The notes: generated by a model not told the origin, from the letters alone. Counted from the stretch's first letter, positions 8,908-17,836 are shown. The stretch is 64,000 nucleotides of DNA from Marinoscillum furvescens DSM 4134 (GCF_003386095.1 NZ_QREG01000014.1:62001-126000), one strand, 5' to 3'. Made by a program: numbers and translations.

Positions 8908-9870
8908 TTAATGCGAAACTTCTAATTCATAATATTTCACCTTGGCAAAGGCACCTTCATCTCTCGTAACCAGATAGTTACCTGCTTTAAAATAGTTTTC
9001 AAACACTCCCCATTTCTCCATATGGATGTCCTCATAAACGAGTGTTTCATCATCGTTGAGGGTTACTGTCATCTTACCTTTAGTGACATTCACCTCTAAC
9101 GTGAATTTTTCGTGACCTACTTCTTCTTTAAAGTACACACCCTCGTCATCTCCCCAGGCACTGGTGTGTAGCATTTCTTCGTAGGTGGCGTCCAGGTCTT
9201 TTAGTACTTTCGTCTTTACGCGTACCTTGCCGAACGCCCAGTATATTTTTAGTATTGGAGGTGCGTTGTTGTCATCCTCCCCGATCAAATCACGCTGTTC
9301 GTTGGTAAGCCTTCCGTGAATTTGCATGATAATGGTGCGGTGGAATTTACCGTCTCCATCTTTGGAAATTTCTGGCACTGAAAGTGTGCCACGCATCTTT
9401 CCACCCTGTTCAAAGGTCCAGTTGTCATGATTACTGCCTGGTGTCATCTGCTCCCTGAGCTCAGTACGTGAATACGATGAATTAGCAGTGGATGCCGCAG
9501 GGTAAGTGTAAAATACAATAGATCCATCAGTGGAGTCATTGTACATAAAAGGTTTTAACGTTTCATTGGTAGCATAGTCCAGGATTTCTGGAGGTTGTAC
9601 CTCAAGAGGTTTTCCATCTTCTCTTGGTATAGGTAGTGTTACCTTCCAGTGACTCAGATCTATAGTGGGTGTTTCACCATCATCCGTAGTATCGTTTGTG
9701 TCAGTGTCTTCGACCTCATCTTCATCAGGTCTCGAAACGTTAAAATCTGAAGCTGACACTTCATCTGTACTACATCCTGCTAAAAGCCCGGCAAGGATGA
9801 AAGCGAAGGTAAAGTTACCCAGGACAAAGCCTGGGTAACTGAATAATTTATTTATAATGGTATTAGTCAT
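8908..9870 (-). CDS. PL7 family alginate lyase, lipoprotein
   Basis: Protein of 320 residues with a lipobox LLAGC (Cys33), an acidic Asp/Thr-rich linker (about 47-67), then one PL7 beta-jelly-roll domain. The three PL7 signatures are present: RTELRE (135-140), QIH (183-185) and YFKAGNY (293-299), which supply the catalytic Arg, Gln, His and Tyr. It should be an endolytic alginate lyase held on the outer membrane, making oligomers for the SusC/D pair. The start codon is 2 bp from the stop of the PKD lipoprotein gene. Codons 11-20 form a perfect 11-bp hairpin in the mRNA (see separate entry), unusual so close to a start. Confidence 0.94.
   Translation of the reverse strand: MTNTIINKLFSYPGFVLGNFTFAFILAGLLAGCSTDEVSASDFNVSRPDEDEVEDTDTNDTTDDGETPTIDLSHWKVTLPIPREDGKPLEVQPPEILDYATNETLKPFMYNDSTDGSIVFYTYPAASTANSSYSRTELREQMTPGSNHDNWTFEQGGKMRGTLSVPEISKDGDGKFHRTIIMQIHGRLTNEQRDLIGEDDNNAPPILKIYWAFGKVRVKTKVLKDLDATYEEMLHTSAWGDDEGVYFKEEVGHEKFTLEVNVTKGKMTVTLNDDETLVYEDIHMEKWGVFENYFKAGNYLVTRDEGAFAKVKYYELEVSH
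9813..9840 (-). promoter_or_regulatory. Stable mRNA hairpin in the 5' coding part of PL7
   Basis: AGTTACCCAGG (9813-9823) and CCTGGGTAACT (9830-9840) are perfect reverse complements around a 6-nt loop. In the operon mRNA the hairpin begins 30 nt after the PL7 start codon. No T-run follows, so it is not a terminator. It could slow initiation or mark an mRNA processing site; its function is not established. Confidence 0.4.
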
Positions 9871-9872
9871 TA

Positions 9873-12260
9873 TTAATTACCTAATGTTATAGATATATCA
9901 TCCACTCTGGATTCCACATCTGTATTGGTGATATAAATCACAATTTTGGTACTACTTCCGGAATTGAAGGCCAGGGTTTCGGCGATGTACGTATTCGCGT
10001 CAGTCTGATCATTTACCGTTTCTGAGGCGATGGTAGCACCTGCCACTTCTGCCTTACTGGTAATCGGACCATTCAGTACAGCTACCGTAAGCGAACCTGT
10101 AGGGCTCGTTTTCATGGTGTAGTTGTAGTTCAACACGTAATCGGTATTGGCTTCAACCTCAATCTCCTGGTATGCTGCTCTGGAATTGTCAGAAGGCAAC
10201 TTAGCCGCCTGGCTTCCTGTCAGTACAGGGCTACTTGTGATCTGAATCACACCACCGAGATCAGATCCGCTAGGCGTTCTCCAGGAGTCACGTCCATCAC
10301 CAGTACCATCAGGCAATGAATTGTCCTCAAAGCTCGCTTCTAGAACCTCAGGCAACTTCGTCTGCATGATTGACAAGTCGTCCACTCTGGCTTCCACATC
10401 GGTATTGGTGATGTAGATCACAATCGTAGTACTACTGCCAGAATTGAATCCAAGTGACTCGGATATATACGCGCTGGCATCAGACTGATCATTTACCGTT
10501 TTTGAGGCGATCGTAGCTCCTGCTACTTCAGCCTTGCTTGTCACCGGACCGTTCAATACACTTACCGTGAGGGAACCTGTAGGGCTTGTCTTCATGGTAT
10601 AGTTGAAATTGAGCGTATAATTGGTATTGGCTTCTACGGTAACCTCCTGATAAGCTGCTCTAGAGTTGTCAGAAGGGAATTTTGCTGCCTGGCTACCACT
10701 CAATACAGGACTACTGGTAATCTGAATAACCCCACCAAGATCTGAACCACTTGGTACTCTCCAGGAATCTCGTCCGTCGCCCGTACCATCCGGCAGAGAA
10801 TTATCCTCAAACCCTGCTTCCAGAATCACCGGCACAAACACTTTAGAAATCGTCACGGTGGCTGTTTTCACATCCGTATTACCTGTCACGCTCGTAGCGG
10901 TCAATTTCACTTCGTATGAGCCATCGGACATGTAGGTATGCGAAGGACTATCTCCAGTAAACTGAAAGCCATCACCAAATTCCCATAGAAGTGATTCGGC
11001 ACCCACCGAAGCATCTGTGAAATTGATAGTTTGGTAATCATCAGCTGAAGCCTCAAAGGTAAAGTCTGCTGTAACCGGAGCCTGTATGTCAATAGACGTA
11101 CTGAACGATGAATTGAGGCCATTGCTAGCTGTTGCTTTTAGCGACACCTCATACACGTTGTGCGTCTCATATATGTGTGTAGGGTTTTCTTCAGTAGAAG
11201 TGTTACCATCACCAAAATCCCATAGGTAAGTGTCCGCACCTTTCGTGTTGTTCACAAAAGTGTACTCCAGGTAATTTTCACTGCTCTGCTCTGCACTGAA
11301 CGATACTGAAGGAGGTATAGCACCACCAGCACCAATGTTGATGGCAAAGTCATCAAGACGTGCTTCTACGGACCCTTTGTTGTAGAATAAAATAGCTACT
11401 ACAGTACTCTCTCCTGTTTCGAAACTAAAGCTCGCAGGCAGGTACTCTTGTGGATCGTCCTGGTTGTTTACCGTAATAGATCCCAATACGTAATCTTGTG
11501 AAGACTCAATGGTCTCTCCATTATCGGCGAAGGTATCACCATCTGGTTCGATTTCATTGTCTTTGGCATAGCGCGATACATCCAGTACATCTACAGTAAG
11601 GAATCCAGCAGGAGCTGCTACAAGCGTGTAGATGAAACTCAAATCATACTGTGTATCCGGGCCAACCACAATTTCCTGATAGCCTACCCGTTGGTCGTTA
11701 GGGTCACCGGTAAGCTTACCTGCCTGACTTCCAGACACTACTGGGCTAGACGAAATTTGGATAACTGTTTCAAAAGAAGTTCTCCAGGAATCTCTACCAT
11801 CACCTGTGCCATCTCCGAGCATGCCGTCTTCAAAGCCGGCCTCCATGATCACAGGCTGATAAGGTCCCTCCTCTACCACGATATCTTCCGAATACGTAGT
11901 AGAAACACCCAATCCATCTGTGGCAGTTAAGGAAACGGTATAAGTTCCAAGTTCACTGTAGGTATACACCGGATCCTGAGCGTTTTTCACACTATCAGGA
12001 GCAGTCTTTCCCTCCTCACCAAAATCCCAGGTAAAGGAAATCGCTTCAGTAGAAAGGTTAGTAAACTGTACTTTTAGCGCATTGTCAGCATCTGAAGCAT
12101 ATGAAAATGCCGCCACGGGAGGCTCCGTATCTGCTATCGACCCAGCCTTTGGCAAATCCAGGTCATCGCAGCTATTTACAAGACCAACAACCATCAGCCC
12201 TGTTACTAGCAGCGAAATCTTCTTCAAAAATTTATTTGCTATATTTTTCATAATCATCAT
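9873..12260 (-). CDS. PKD-repeat surface lipoprotein with duplicated glycan-binding-like modules
   Basis: About 795 residues. A lipoprotein signal ends in LVNSC (about residue 31). Three PKD domains lie near 46-131, 315-392 and 395-472 (WDFGDG-type motifs). Three longer modules begin with FED(G/N)(M/S)L(G/P)DGTGDGRDSW: one near 137-310 and two at the C-terminus near 478-631 and 638-792. The last two are nearly identical and exactly 160 residues apart. They look like jelly-roll carbohydrate-binding modules, though the family was not recognised. Encoded directly after SusD, where SusE/F or other surface glycan-binding proteins usually sit, it probably holds alginate at the cell surface. The start could be any of the ATGs at 12260, 12257 or 12251; a TTG at 12263 is also in frame. 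It is 2 bp before PL7. Confidence 0.85.
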   Translation of the reverse strand: MMIMKNIANKFLKKISLLVTGLMVVGLVNSCDDLDLPKAGSIADTEPPVAAFSYASDADNALKVQFTNLSTEAISFTWDFGEEGKTAPDSVKNAQDPVYTYSELGTYTVSLTATDGLGVSTTYSEDIVVEEGPYQPVIMEAGFEDGMLGDGTGDGRDSWRTSFETVIQISSSPVVSGSQAGKLTGDPNDQRVGYQEIVVGPDTQYDLSFIYTLVAAPAGFLTVDVLDVSRYAKDNEIEPDGDTFADNGETIESSQDYVLGSITVNNQDDPQEYLPASFSFETGESTVVAILFYNKGSVEARLDDFAINIGAGGAIPPSVSFSAEQSSENYLEYTFVNNTKGADTYLWDFGDGNTSTEENPTHIYETHNVYEVSLKATASNGLNSSFSTSIDIQAPVTADFTFEASADDYQTINFTDASVGAESLLWEFGDGFQFTGDSPSHTYMSDGSYEVKLTATSVTGNTDVKTATVTISKVFVPVILEAGFEDNSLPDGTGDGRDSWRVPSGSDLGGVIQITSSPVLSGSQAAKFPSDNSRAAYQEVTVEANTNYTLNFNYTMKTSPTGSLTVSVLNGPVTSKAEVAGATIASKTVNDQSDASAYISESLGFNSGSSTTIVIYITNTDVEARVDDLSIMQTKLPEVLEASFEDNSLPDGTGDGRDSWRTPSGSDLGGVIQITSSPVLTGSQAAKLPSDNSRAAYQEIEVEANTDYVLNYNYTMKTSPTGSLTVAVLNGPITSKAEVAGATIASETVNDQTDANTYIAETLAFNSGSSTKIVIYITNTDVESRVDDISITLGN
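9885..10829 (-). repeat. Tandem 480-bp duplication inside the PKD lipoprotein gene
   Basis: Two copies, roughly 10368-10829 and 9885-10349, encode modules that align residue for residue at a spacing of 160 codons. The DNA is still clearly similar (for example the shared GATCATTTACCGTTT segment), which points to a fairly recent internal duplication. A third, more diverged copy lies at about 11334-11852. Confidence 0.85.
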
Positions 12261-12270
12261 CAATTAAGAA

Positions 12271-13704
12271 TTAGTATCCAGGGTTTTGGGTGAGTACTCC
12301 ACGGCTCAGGTTGATCTCTCTGGAAGGGATCGGTAATAGTAATGCCCGAGCGCTGTAATCGCTATACCCCATCTCGGCTGCATGTGCGCTCAACACTGCA
12401 TCTGCTACACCGAATCTCTGAAGATCAAAAAAGCGATGGTTTTCAAAAGCCAGCTCTACTCTTCGTTCGGTAAGCAAGTCATCTTTTGAAATGGTCGTCA
12501 CTGCATCGGTAAACCCTGCTCTGTCTCTGATTTTCTGGAATGAACTCAGTGCGTCTGTGTTGCCAGTGGAATTACCACCAGCCATAATGGCCTCTACATG
12601 CATCAGGAGCACATCTGCATACCGCAGTACAATCCAGTCATTGCCGGCGTTTCTAGAGTTTGGACCGTAACTATCAGCTACACCAAATCCATCTGGCAGA
12701 AACTTGGCCACTTCGTTGGACGAGCCTATGGTCACATAAGAAACCGACGATCTATCACCACCATGTGCCTGGAAATCAGCAATCAAATTGTCATTTAGGA
12801 TGTTAAGACCATCTTGTCTACCTGCTCTTACTGCAGAAGTAAACTCAGCAGAAAACCCCTGGCTCTCTTGTGCGTTTCCTGATTGATATTGGATCGCAAA
12901 GATGATTTCATCATTCAGCTCGTTGTAGAATACGTCTCTATAATTCGACATGAGGTCATACTCACCGCTATTGATAATCTCCTCACAAAGACGCTGAGCT
13001 TCAGAGTAATTAGGCGAAGGCTGAGAAAGGTATACTTTGGCCAACATCGCCTGAGCTGCAGCCTTTGAAGCTCTGGATTTAAACGAATTGTCCAATGCAG
13101 TTACAGCCTCTTGCAAGTCCGCTACTATTTGTTCGTAAATAGTGGCTGTAGCTACTCTGGTAAACAATTTCTCTGTATCGTCGGGCACCACCACTTCAGT
13201 AACCAATGGCACATCACCATACAATCTAATCAGGTTGAAATAGGCATAGGCTCTGAGAAACTTAGCTTCCCCAGCATATTTTGCTCTATTTGCCTCATCG
13301 GCCACATCGATATAATCAAGTATGTTGTTGGCTCTGAAAATCACCTCATACATGGATGCCCAGTAATCTTCAGATTGTACATTGTTAGGGTCTACCAAAT
13401 ACCTGTGGAAGTCTGCACGAGACCCCTCAAGCGTAGCACTTCGTGTATTGTCCGTTCTGTGCTCAGTCAGGAGGTATTCAAACTGTACTCCTCTGTTTAC
13501 TTCAGAAGTATTGGTATTGGTGTTTTCGTTTACACCCTGAATCGCATCATAGATACCTACTACTCCCTGCTCTACATCTGCATCTGTAGCGAAGAATGAC
13601 TCCACGGTAATGGCTGTATCAGGAAGTGGGTTCAAAAACTCATCATCACAGGAGAATGCAATCAATCCTGAAATGGCAAGGACTATATAATTTAATGATT
13701 TCAT
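12271..13704 (-). CDS. susD: SusD/RagB family outer-membrane glycan-binding lipoprotein
   Basis: About 477 residues. The chosen start is the ATG at 13704 because AAAGGA lies just upstream and the protein then begins with a proper lipoprotein signal (AISGLIAFSC, Cys19); an upstream in-frame start would overlap the end of susC. After the signal come the CDDEFLNP segment and a TPR-rich SusD fold, with the C-terminal family stretch on LLTERRVELAFENHRFFDLQRFG. SusD proteins cap the SusC channel and deliver oligosaccharides to it. The gap to susC is 19 bp and to the PKD lipoprotein gene only a few bases. With alginate lyases downstream, the ligand should be alginate oligomers. Confidence 0.95.
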   Translation of the reverse strand: MKSLNYIVLAISGLIAFSCDDEFLNPLPDTAITVESFFATDADVEQGVVGIYDAIQGVNENTNTNTSEVNRGVQFEYLLTEHRTDNTRSATLEGSRADFHRYLVDPNNVQSEDYWASMYEVIFRANNILDYIDVADEANRAKYAGEAKFLRAYAYFNLIRLYGDVPLVTEVVVPDDTEKLFTRVATATIYEQIVADLQEAVTALDNSFKSRASKAAAQAMLAKVYLSQPSPNYSEAQRLCEEIINSGEYDLMSNYRDVFYNELNDEIIFAIQYQSGNAQESQGFSAEFTSAVRAGRQDGLNILNDNLIADFQAHGGDRSSVSYVTIGSSNEVAKFLPDGFGVADSYGPNSRNAGNDWIVLRYADVLLMHVEAIMAGGNSTGNTDALSSFQKIRDRAGFTDAVTTISKDDLLTERRVELAFENHRFFDLQRFGVADAVLSAHAAEMGYSDYSARALLLPIPSREINLSRGVLTQNPGY

Positions 13705-13723
13705 AGTTTCTTTTCCTTTAGAA

Positions 13724-16700
13724 TTAAAAATTAACATTCAGACCTAAAGTGATCGTTCTGAACAACGGAGTACCAGCTCTTTGCTCTCCATACTTTCTAG
13801 GATTGTCGTCATTGTCGACAAACTCAGGGTTGAAACCATTGTACTCATCTGAAGTCTTGTAGATCAGGTTTTGACCTGAAGCATAAATTCTGAGATCTGT
13901 CAATCCTAGTCTGGAAGTCAGAGCGTTTGGCATGTTGTAGCCTACGGTTACGTTTCTCAGTGAGAAATAGCTCGCGTCTTGTACTACCTGATCTGTCAGC
14001 ACCTTTTCTTTTAGGAAAGAAGTGTGAGGAATGATACCATCCTCTACCAGCTGAGCAGGGCTTGTAGTAGCTCCTTGCCACCAGGTATAGAAATACTGAT
14101 CACCGATGTTTTTCACTTCATATCCATTGGCACCTTGTATCATTACAGACAGGTCAAAGTTTCCAAGCTTGAAATTGTTGGTAACACTCCAAACCAAGTC
14201 CGGATAAGGGTCTCCAAGGATCGTTTTGTCTGCATCCGTGATGATGCCGTCACCATTCAAATCCACAACGATGGCATCCTCAGGCTGTCCATTGATAGGG
14301 AACCAGGGCGAGTTGATATACTGTCTTGGCACCTCTTTGGTACGGTCTACTACATATCCGTAGAATGAAGATATAGGAGAACCTACCTGATTGATCCACT
14401 GAGAGTTACGTCCGTAAGAATCTTCTAATAGGGCACCGTCAGAATCTCCAAAAGCTGTTAGTGTATTTTCGTTGGTAGAAGCTACCACCGTAGTATTCCA
14501 TGAGAAATTGCTTTTCACTATGTTGTTTGTTCGCAGCTCAAACTCAAGTCCTTCATTTTCTACCTCACCAAGGTTTACAATCCCACTGGTAAATCCTGTC
14601 ACATAAGACACTGGGTTTTCCAAAAGCAGGTTGTCACTAACTCTTTGGTAATAATCTACCGAACCTGAAATTCTATCTGAAAGCACTCCAAAGTCCAACC
14701 CTACTGTGAGTTCTTCAGATGCTTCCCATTGCAGCAAAGTGTTGGCAATGTTTCTTGGCGAAACGCCAGGAACTACCGCACCATTCACTATAGCATTTGA
14801 GGAATTTAAAAGTGCCAGGTATGGCCAGGTATCCACGATATCATCCCCTACGTCAAAGTTTTCAGCCCCAGTACGTCCGTAGCTAGCTCTAAATTTCAGA
14901 GTACTTAATACATCTCCGATTGTATTGGAAATGAACGTTTCATTGTGAGCATTCCAGCCTACAGATACCGCTGGGAAATTACCCCATTTAGAGTCTACTC
15001 CAAATACCGAACTCCCATCTCTTCTAAAGGAAGCATTGAACAAGTACTTATCATTGAAAGCGTAGTTAATTCTTGCGAAGTAGCCAATTTTCTTCCGTAC
15101 GATGTTGGTCTCAGTAAAGCTTCCAATCTGCGTAGCACCTTCCAGGTTTTTAAGTCTGTCGTTGGTGTATCCATTTGCTTCAACAACACTGTTTTCAGCA
15201 CCTCGTCTTTGGACGGTAAGTCCAAGCATACCGCCAAAATCATGCTTATCAAGTTTCTTATTGTACATCAGCGTGTTATCAGAAATCAAGCGTGTACGAA
15301 TTCTATTTTGCAAGCTATACTCTGCTCTACTGTTGCCAGCTGCATGGTGCTTGGTACCATCGTATCTGGTTCGCTTTCTATTCTCCAACGTAGCGGCAAA
15401 TCTCGTTTGTGCTGTAAGGCCTGGAATGATCTCCCACTTCAGGTAGGTAGAACCAAGCAGGTTAGTTGTATACTCATAATGCTCTCTTTCTACATACTGA
15501 GCGTATGGGTTGGAATCACCAGAGGTACGCGCTCTACCTCGAGTGCCATCACCATCATAGTCCTCATTCATCAGGTGCTGCTCTCTGAAGTAATCACCTG
15601 GCTTTAGATCAGGGAAGTAGTAGTTATCATCTGGATCGTCCTGGTTTACAAATGCTAAAGACGCTTCTGTGTGATACTTGGGCAACCAGGGAGACTGACG
15701 AATTGGGTTATGCACTGAAGTAGGCAACTGTCTTCTCTTTCTATAAGAAGGCGTCATGCTCAAGCCCCATTTCAAGTCCTTTGTCAACTTGGTATTTAAC
15801 TTCAAGTCAGCAGTGTACAGCTTATAATCATCTGTAAGCACTACTCCCTCATCGTGTACATAGCGCAGTGATGCACTGAAATCTGTGGTGGCGTTACCTC
15901 CACGTGCAGAAAAGGAATGACTCTGGATAGTTCCTCCATCAAAGAAAATGTCCTGCCAATCTTTGTTGTAACCTCCCAGTGCCTCCGAAAGAGCCAGTGC
16001 TTGCTGCGTACCATCGCTCAGCGCACCTTCTTCAGCTTCTTCTTTTGCCGCCCAGGCGTACAAATCTTTCTTATAAGCTTCGCTTCCAAATGCTTCCTTG
16101 AATCCGATGAATGTCTGATAGCTCATTTTGGTTTTTCCAGCCTGACCACTTTTGGTAGTGATCAAGATCACGCCGTTAGAGCCCTCACTACCATAAATGG
16201 CTGCCGATGCAGCATCTTTCAATACCTCAAAAGACTCTACGTTGTTCATGTCCATCGTGCCCAGGAAGTCGGCATCTACGATCACACCATCTACCACGAT
16301 AGCCGGACCTGAATCTGCAGTAACAGACCCAAAACCACGAACCGTAATGGTAGGTGCTGCTCCAGCCGAAGCATCAGTGGCCTGAATATTTACCCCTGAA
16401 ACCTGACCTACAAGCGCATCGTCCACTCTGGACACCGGCAGCTGCTCGAGTCTTTCTCCTTTTACTTTGGAAATAGACCCTGTAAGGTGAGATTTCTTTT
16501 GGGTACCATATCCGATCACGACTACTTCTTCGAGTTCGGTAAGGTCTTCTTCCATGGTAATATCGATCACAGACCTGTTATTAACTGGCACCTCTACCGT
16601 CTGAAAACCAATAAAAGAACAAATCAAAACATCATCATCCTCAGCCTGAATTCGAAAATTCCCATCAATATCTGTGACAGTCCCCTGTGTACTGCCCTGT

Positions 16701-16861
16701 ACAATCACGGTAACTCCGGGTAATCCATCTCCTTCTTCGGAGGTAATTTGCCCGGAGACGATTTGTGCATCCTGTGCTTTTGCCAGAAATGCCAAACACC
16801 CCAGAAGTCCTGCCATAAACATAGACTTCCATTGAGAAGTTGCTAGTAATTTTTGCTTCAT
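13724..16861 (-). CDS. susC: SusC family TonB-dependent outer-membrane transporter
   Basis: Protein of 1045 residues. In order: signal peptide (about 1-29, ending FLAKAQ), CarboxypepD-regulatory-like domain (about 34-112, with GLPGVTVIVQGSTQGTVTD), a TonB box region (EEVVVIGYGTQKK), a plug domain (about 120-235, with VRGFGSV and DAASAAIYGSEGSNGVILI) and a large beta-barrel to the C-terminal LGLNVNF. It imports oligosaccharides through the outer membrane using TonB energy, working with SusD. Being first in the lyase operon it should carry alginate oligomers. There is no clear Shine-Dalgarno and no consensus TAnnTTTG box on this strand in the 197 bp before it, so it may be read from the gntR promoter. 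Confidence 0.96.
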   Translation of the reverse strand: MKQKLLATSQWKSMFMAGLLGCLAFLAKAQDAQIVSGQITSEEGDGLPGVTVIVQGSTQGTVTDIDGNFRIQAEDDDVLICSFIGFQTVEVPVNNRSVIDITMEEDLTELEEVVVIGYGTQKKSHLTGSISKVKGERLEQLPVSRVDDALVGQVSGVNIQATDASAGAAPTITVRGFGSVTADSGPAIVVDGVIVDADFLGTMDMNNVESFEVLKDAASAAIYGSEGSNGVILITTKSGQAGKTKMSYQTFIGFKEAFGSEAYKKDLYAWAAKEEAEEGALSDGTQQALALSEALGGYNKDWQDIFFDGGTIQSHSFSARGGNATTDFSASLRYVHDEGVVLTDDYKLYTADLKLNTKLTKDLKWGLSMTPSYRKRRQLPTSVHNPIRQSPWLPKYHTEASLAFVNQDDPDDNYYFPDLKPGDYFREQHLMNEDYDGDGTRGRARTSGDSNPYAQYVEREHYEYTTNLLGSTYLKWEIIPGLTAQTRFAATLENRKRTRYDGTKHHAAGNSRAEYSLQNRIRTRLISDNTLMYNKKLDKHDFGGMLGLTVQRRGAENSVVEANGYTNDRLKNLEGATQIGSFTETNIVRKKIGYFARINYAFNDKYLFNASFRRDGSSVFGVDSKWGNFPAVSVGWNAHNETFISNTIGDVLSTLKFRASYGRTGAENFDVGDDIVDTWPYLALLNSSNAIVNGAVVPGVSPRNIANTLLQWEASEELTVGLDFGVLSDRISGSVDYYQRVSDNLLLENPVSYVTGFTSGIVNLGEVENEGLEFELRTNNIVKSNFSWNTTVVASTNENTLTAFGDSDGALLEDSYGRNSQWINQVGSPISSFYGYVVDRTKEVPRQYINSPWFPINGQPEDAIVVDLNGDGIITDADKTILGDPYPDLVWSVTNNFKLGNFDLSVMIQGANGYEVKNIGDQYFYTWWQGATTSPAQLVEDGIIPHTSFLKEKVLTDQVVQDASYFSLRNVTVGYNMPNALTSRLGLTDLRIYASGQNLIYKTSDEYNGFNPEFVDNDDNPRKYGEQRAGTPLFRTITLGLNVNF

Positions 16862-16920
16862 AATAACATCATTTTGTGAATGAAAATGACGGAAAAAGAC
16901 GTACTAAGGGCGGGAAAGCA

Positions 16921-16951
16921 TTGAGAATAGCGACAGAGATGCCTATATTTG
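16921..16951 (+). promoter_or_regulatory. Predicted promoter for an RNA antisense to the susC leader
   Basis: TTG at 16921-16923, a 20-bp spacer, and TATATTTG at 16944-16951 match the Bacteroidota consensus (TTTG, about 19-21 bp, TAnnTTTG) on the + strand. No coding region lies downstream before a strong terminator at 17024-17056. Confidence 0.5.
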
Positions 16952-16957
16952 CAACGC

Positions 16958-17056
16958 AGTTCAGAACGCTGGAAAATACTGCTTCAGTTTGCCGATTGAA
17001 AGTATTTTCTGCGGGCTGCCCTCAATGGATTAGCTTTTCGCTAGTCCATTTTTTTT
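16958..17056 (+). ncRNA. Predicted ~100-nt antisense small RNA opposite the susC 5' leader
   Basis: The span runs from a predicted start about 6 nt after the TATATTTG box to the end of an intrinsic terminator. It holds one hairpin (GAAAATACT at 16972-16980 with AGTATTTTC at 17001-17009, plus an inner TTCA/TGAA) and the terminator hairpin. It has no start codon with a following reading frame. gntR and susC are both on the other strand, so this RNA would be complementary to the gntR-susC junction and to the leader of susC. Cis-antisense RNAs beside susC are known to repress PULs in Bacteroides fragilis (DonS type). Both ends are predictions; expression is not shown. Confidence 0.45.
17024..17056 (+). 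terminator. Strong intrinsic terminator of the predicted antisense RNA
   Basis: AATGGATTAGC (17024-17034) pairs with GCTAGTCCATT (17040-17050) as 11 bp with one G-U pair around a TTTTC loop, and T continues to 17056. The T-run is on the + strand, although the nearest genes on both sides are on the - strand, so it does not serve gntR. Confidence 0.7.
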
Positions 17057-17058
17057 AC

Positions 17059-17808
17059 CTATTTACCGTTACTCCCATTCGTTTGTTGTTGTTCGGTTAG
17101 TGAAAAGTTTAAAATGTCACTTAGGTGTGTACTCATAGCGTCTGCAGCCTTGTCTGGCTCCATGCGCTCAATATGCTCCAAAATCTTATAGTGCTCATCT
17201 AAAGCAGAAACCGGCCGATTTCCACCACAGATATTGTTCTCCTTAAAGTATGTTAGGATGTCCGGTGTTACAATCAACATGAGTGATTTCAACACTGAAT
17301 TCTTGCTTGCTTCGGCTATTTTCAAATGAAAAAGCAAGTCATTTTCTACCGTGTCTTTTTCAGCCTGTACTGCTTTTTCGAAATCATTGAGTGCATTACT
17401 AATGGCTACCAGGTCATCGTCCGATCTGCGCATAGCGGCATTTCGAGCTGCGTTGGTTTCTAGCAATACCCGAGTCTCAACTAATGCGTGAAAATCGTTC
17501 CCCTCCAGTTGCAATACATCTGTAATAAGTCCTTCGAGGGCGGTGATACCAAAACCTGCCACCACTGTACCACTCTGAGGAAGTGTCCGGAGAATACCAT
17601 AAAACTCTAGTTTTCGAATAGCATCCCGAACGTGCGAACGGCCTACATTGAACAAATCACTGAGCATTCGCTCAGATGGTAGTTTATCACCAGGCTTTAG
17701 CTGACCGCTGGAGATCAATTCTTTGATCTGCTGAATGATCTTGTCAACCGGAGTCTCGATGACTATCTCTTTAAAGTTATGTATTAAGTCTTTTTTCATA
17801 ATTTCCAT
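17059..17808 (-). CDS. GntR/FadR family regulator of the alginate locus
   Basis: Up to 249 residues. An N-terminal winged helix-turn-helix (about 20-85, with GDKLPSERMLSDLFNVGRSHVRDAIRKLE) is followed by an FCD ligand-binding domain (about 95-235) with candidate metal-binding histidines in LLFHLKIAEAS, LDEHYKILE and STHLSDIL. FadR-type proteins bind TGGT...ACCA palindromes and let go on binding a pathway acid, probably KDG or DEH here. A comparable GntR-type regulator, AusR, represses the alginate operon in Zobellia. Palindromes lie just upstream and before the divergent PL7 gene. It is upstream of and in line with susC, so it may be cotranscribed with the whole operon. Start may be the ATG at 17808 or three codons later at 17799. 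Confidence 0.92.
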   Translation of the reverse strand: MEIMKKDLIHNFKEIVIETPVDKIIQQIKELISSGQLKPGDKLPSERMLSDLFNVGRSHVRDAIRKLEFYGILRTLPQSGTVVAGFGITALEGLITDVLQLEGNDFHALVETRVLLETNAARNAAMRRSDDDLVAISNALNDFEKAVQAEKDTVENDLLFHLKIAEASKNSVLKSLMLIVTPDILTYFKENNICGGNRPVSALDEHYKILEHIERMEPDKAADAMSTHLSDILNFSLTEQQQTNGSNGK

Positions 17809-17810
17809 TA

Positions 17811-17836
17811 GTCAACCATGAACTGGTCAACCAATT
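17811..17836. promoter_or_regulatory. Probable operator for the GntR regulator, at its own start
   Basis: AACTGGTCAACCAATT (17821-17836) is a near-perfect palindrome around TGGTCAACCA. A second GTCAACCA half-site is at 17811-17818. The site ends a few bases from the gntR start codon, where a bound repressor would block transcription, so autoregulation is likely. Confidence 0.6.

Noticed and set aside
13111-13599. 162-codon open frame on the + strand
   Set aside because: Antisense to the N-terminal half of susD; no recognisable protein features.
14945-15607. 220-codon open frame on the + strand
   Set aside because: It lies wholly inside susC on the other strand and shows no domain or signal; susC has clear family motifs through this stretch.
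17024-17056. The same hairpin as terminator of gntR
   Set aside because: Read on the minus strand the T-run comes before the stem as A's, so it cannot end the gntR transcript in the usual way.
16876-17100. 74-codon open frame on the + strand in the susC-gntR gap
   Set aside because: It starts before the predicted promoter, runs through the terminator hairpin into gntR and has no protein features; a non-coding RNA fits better.
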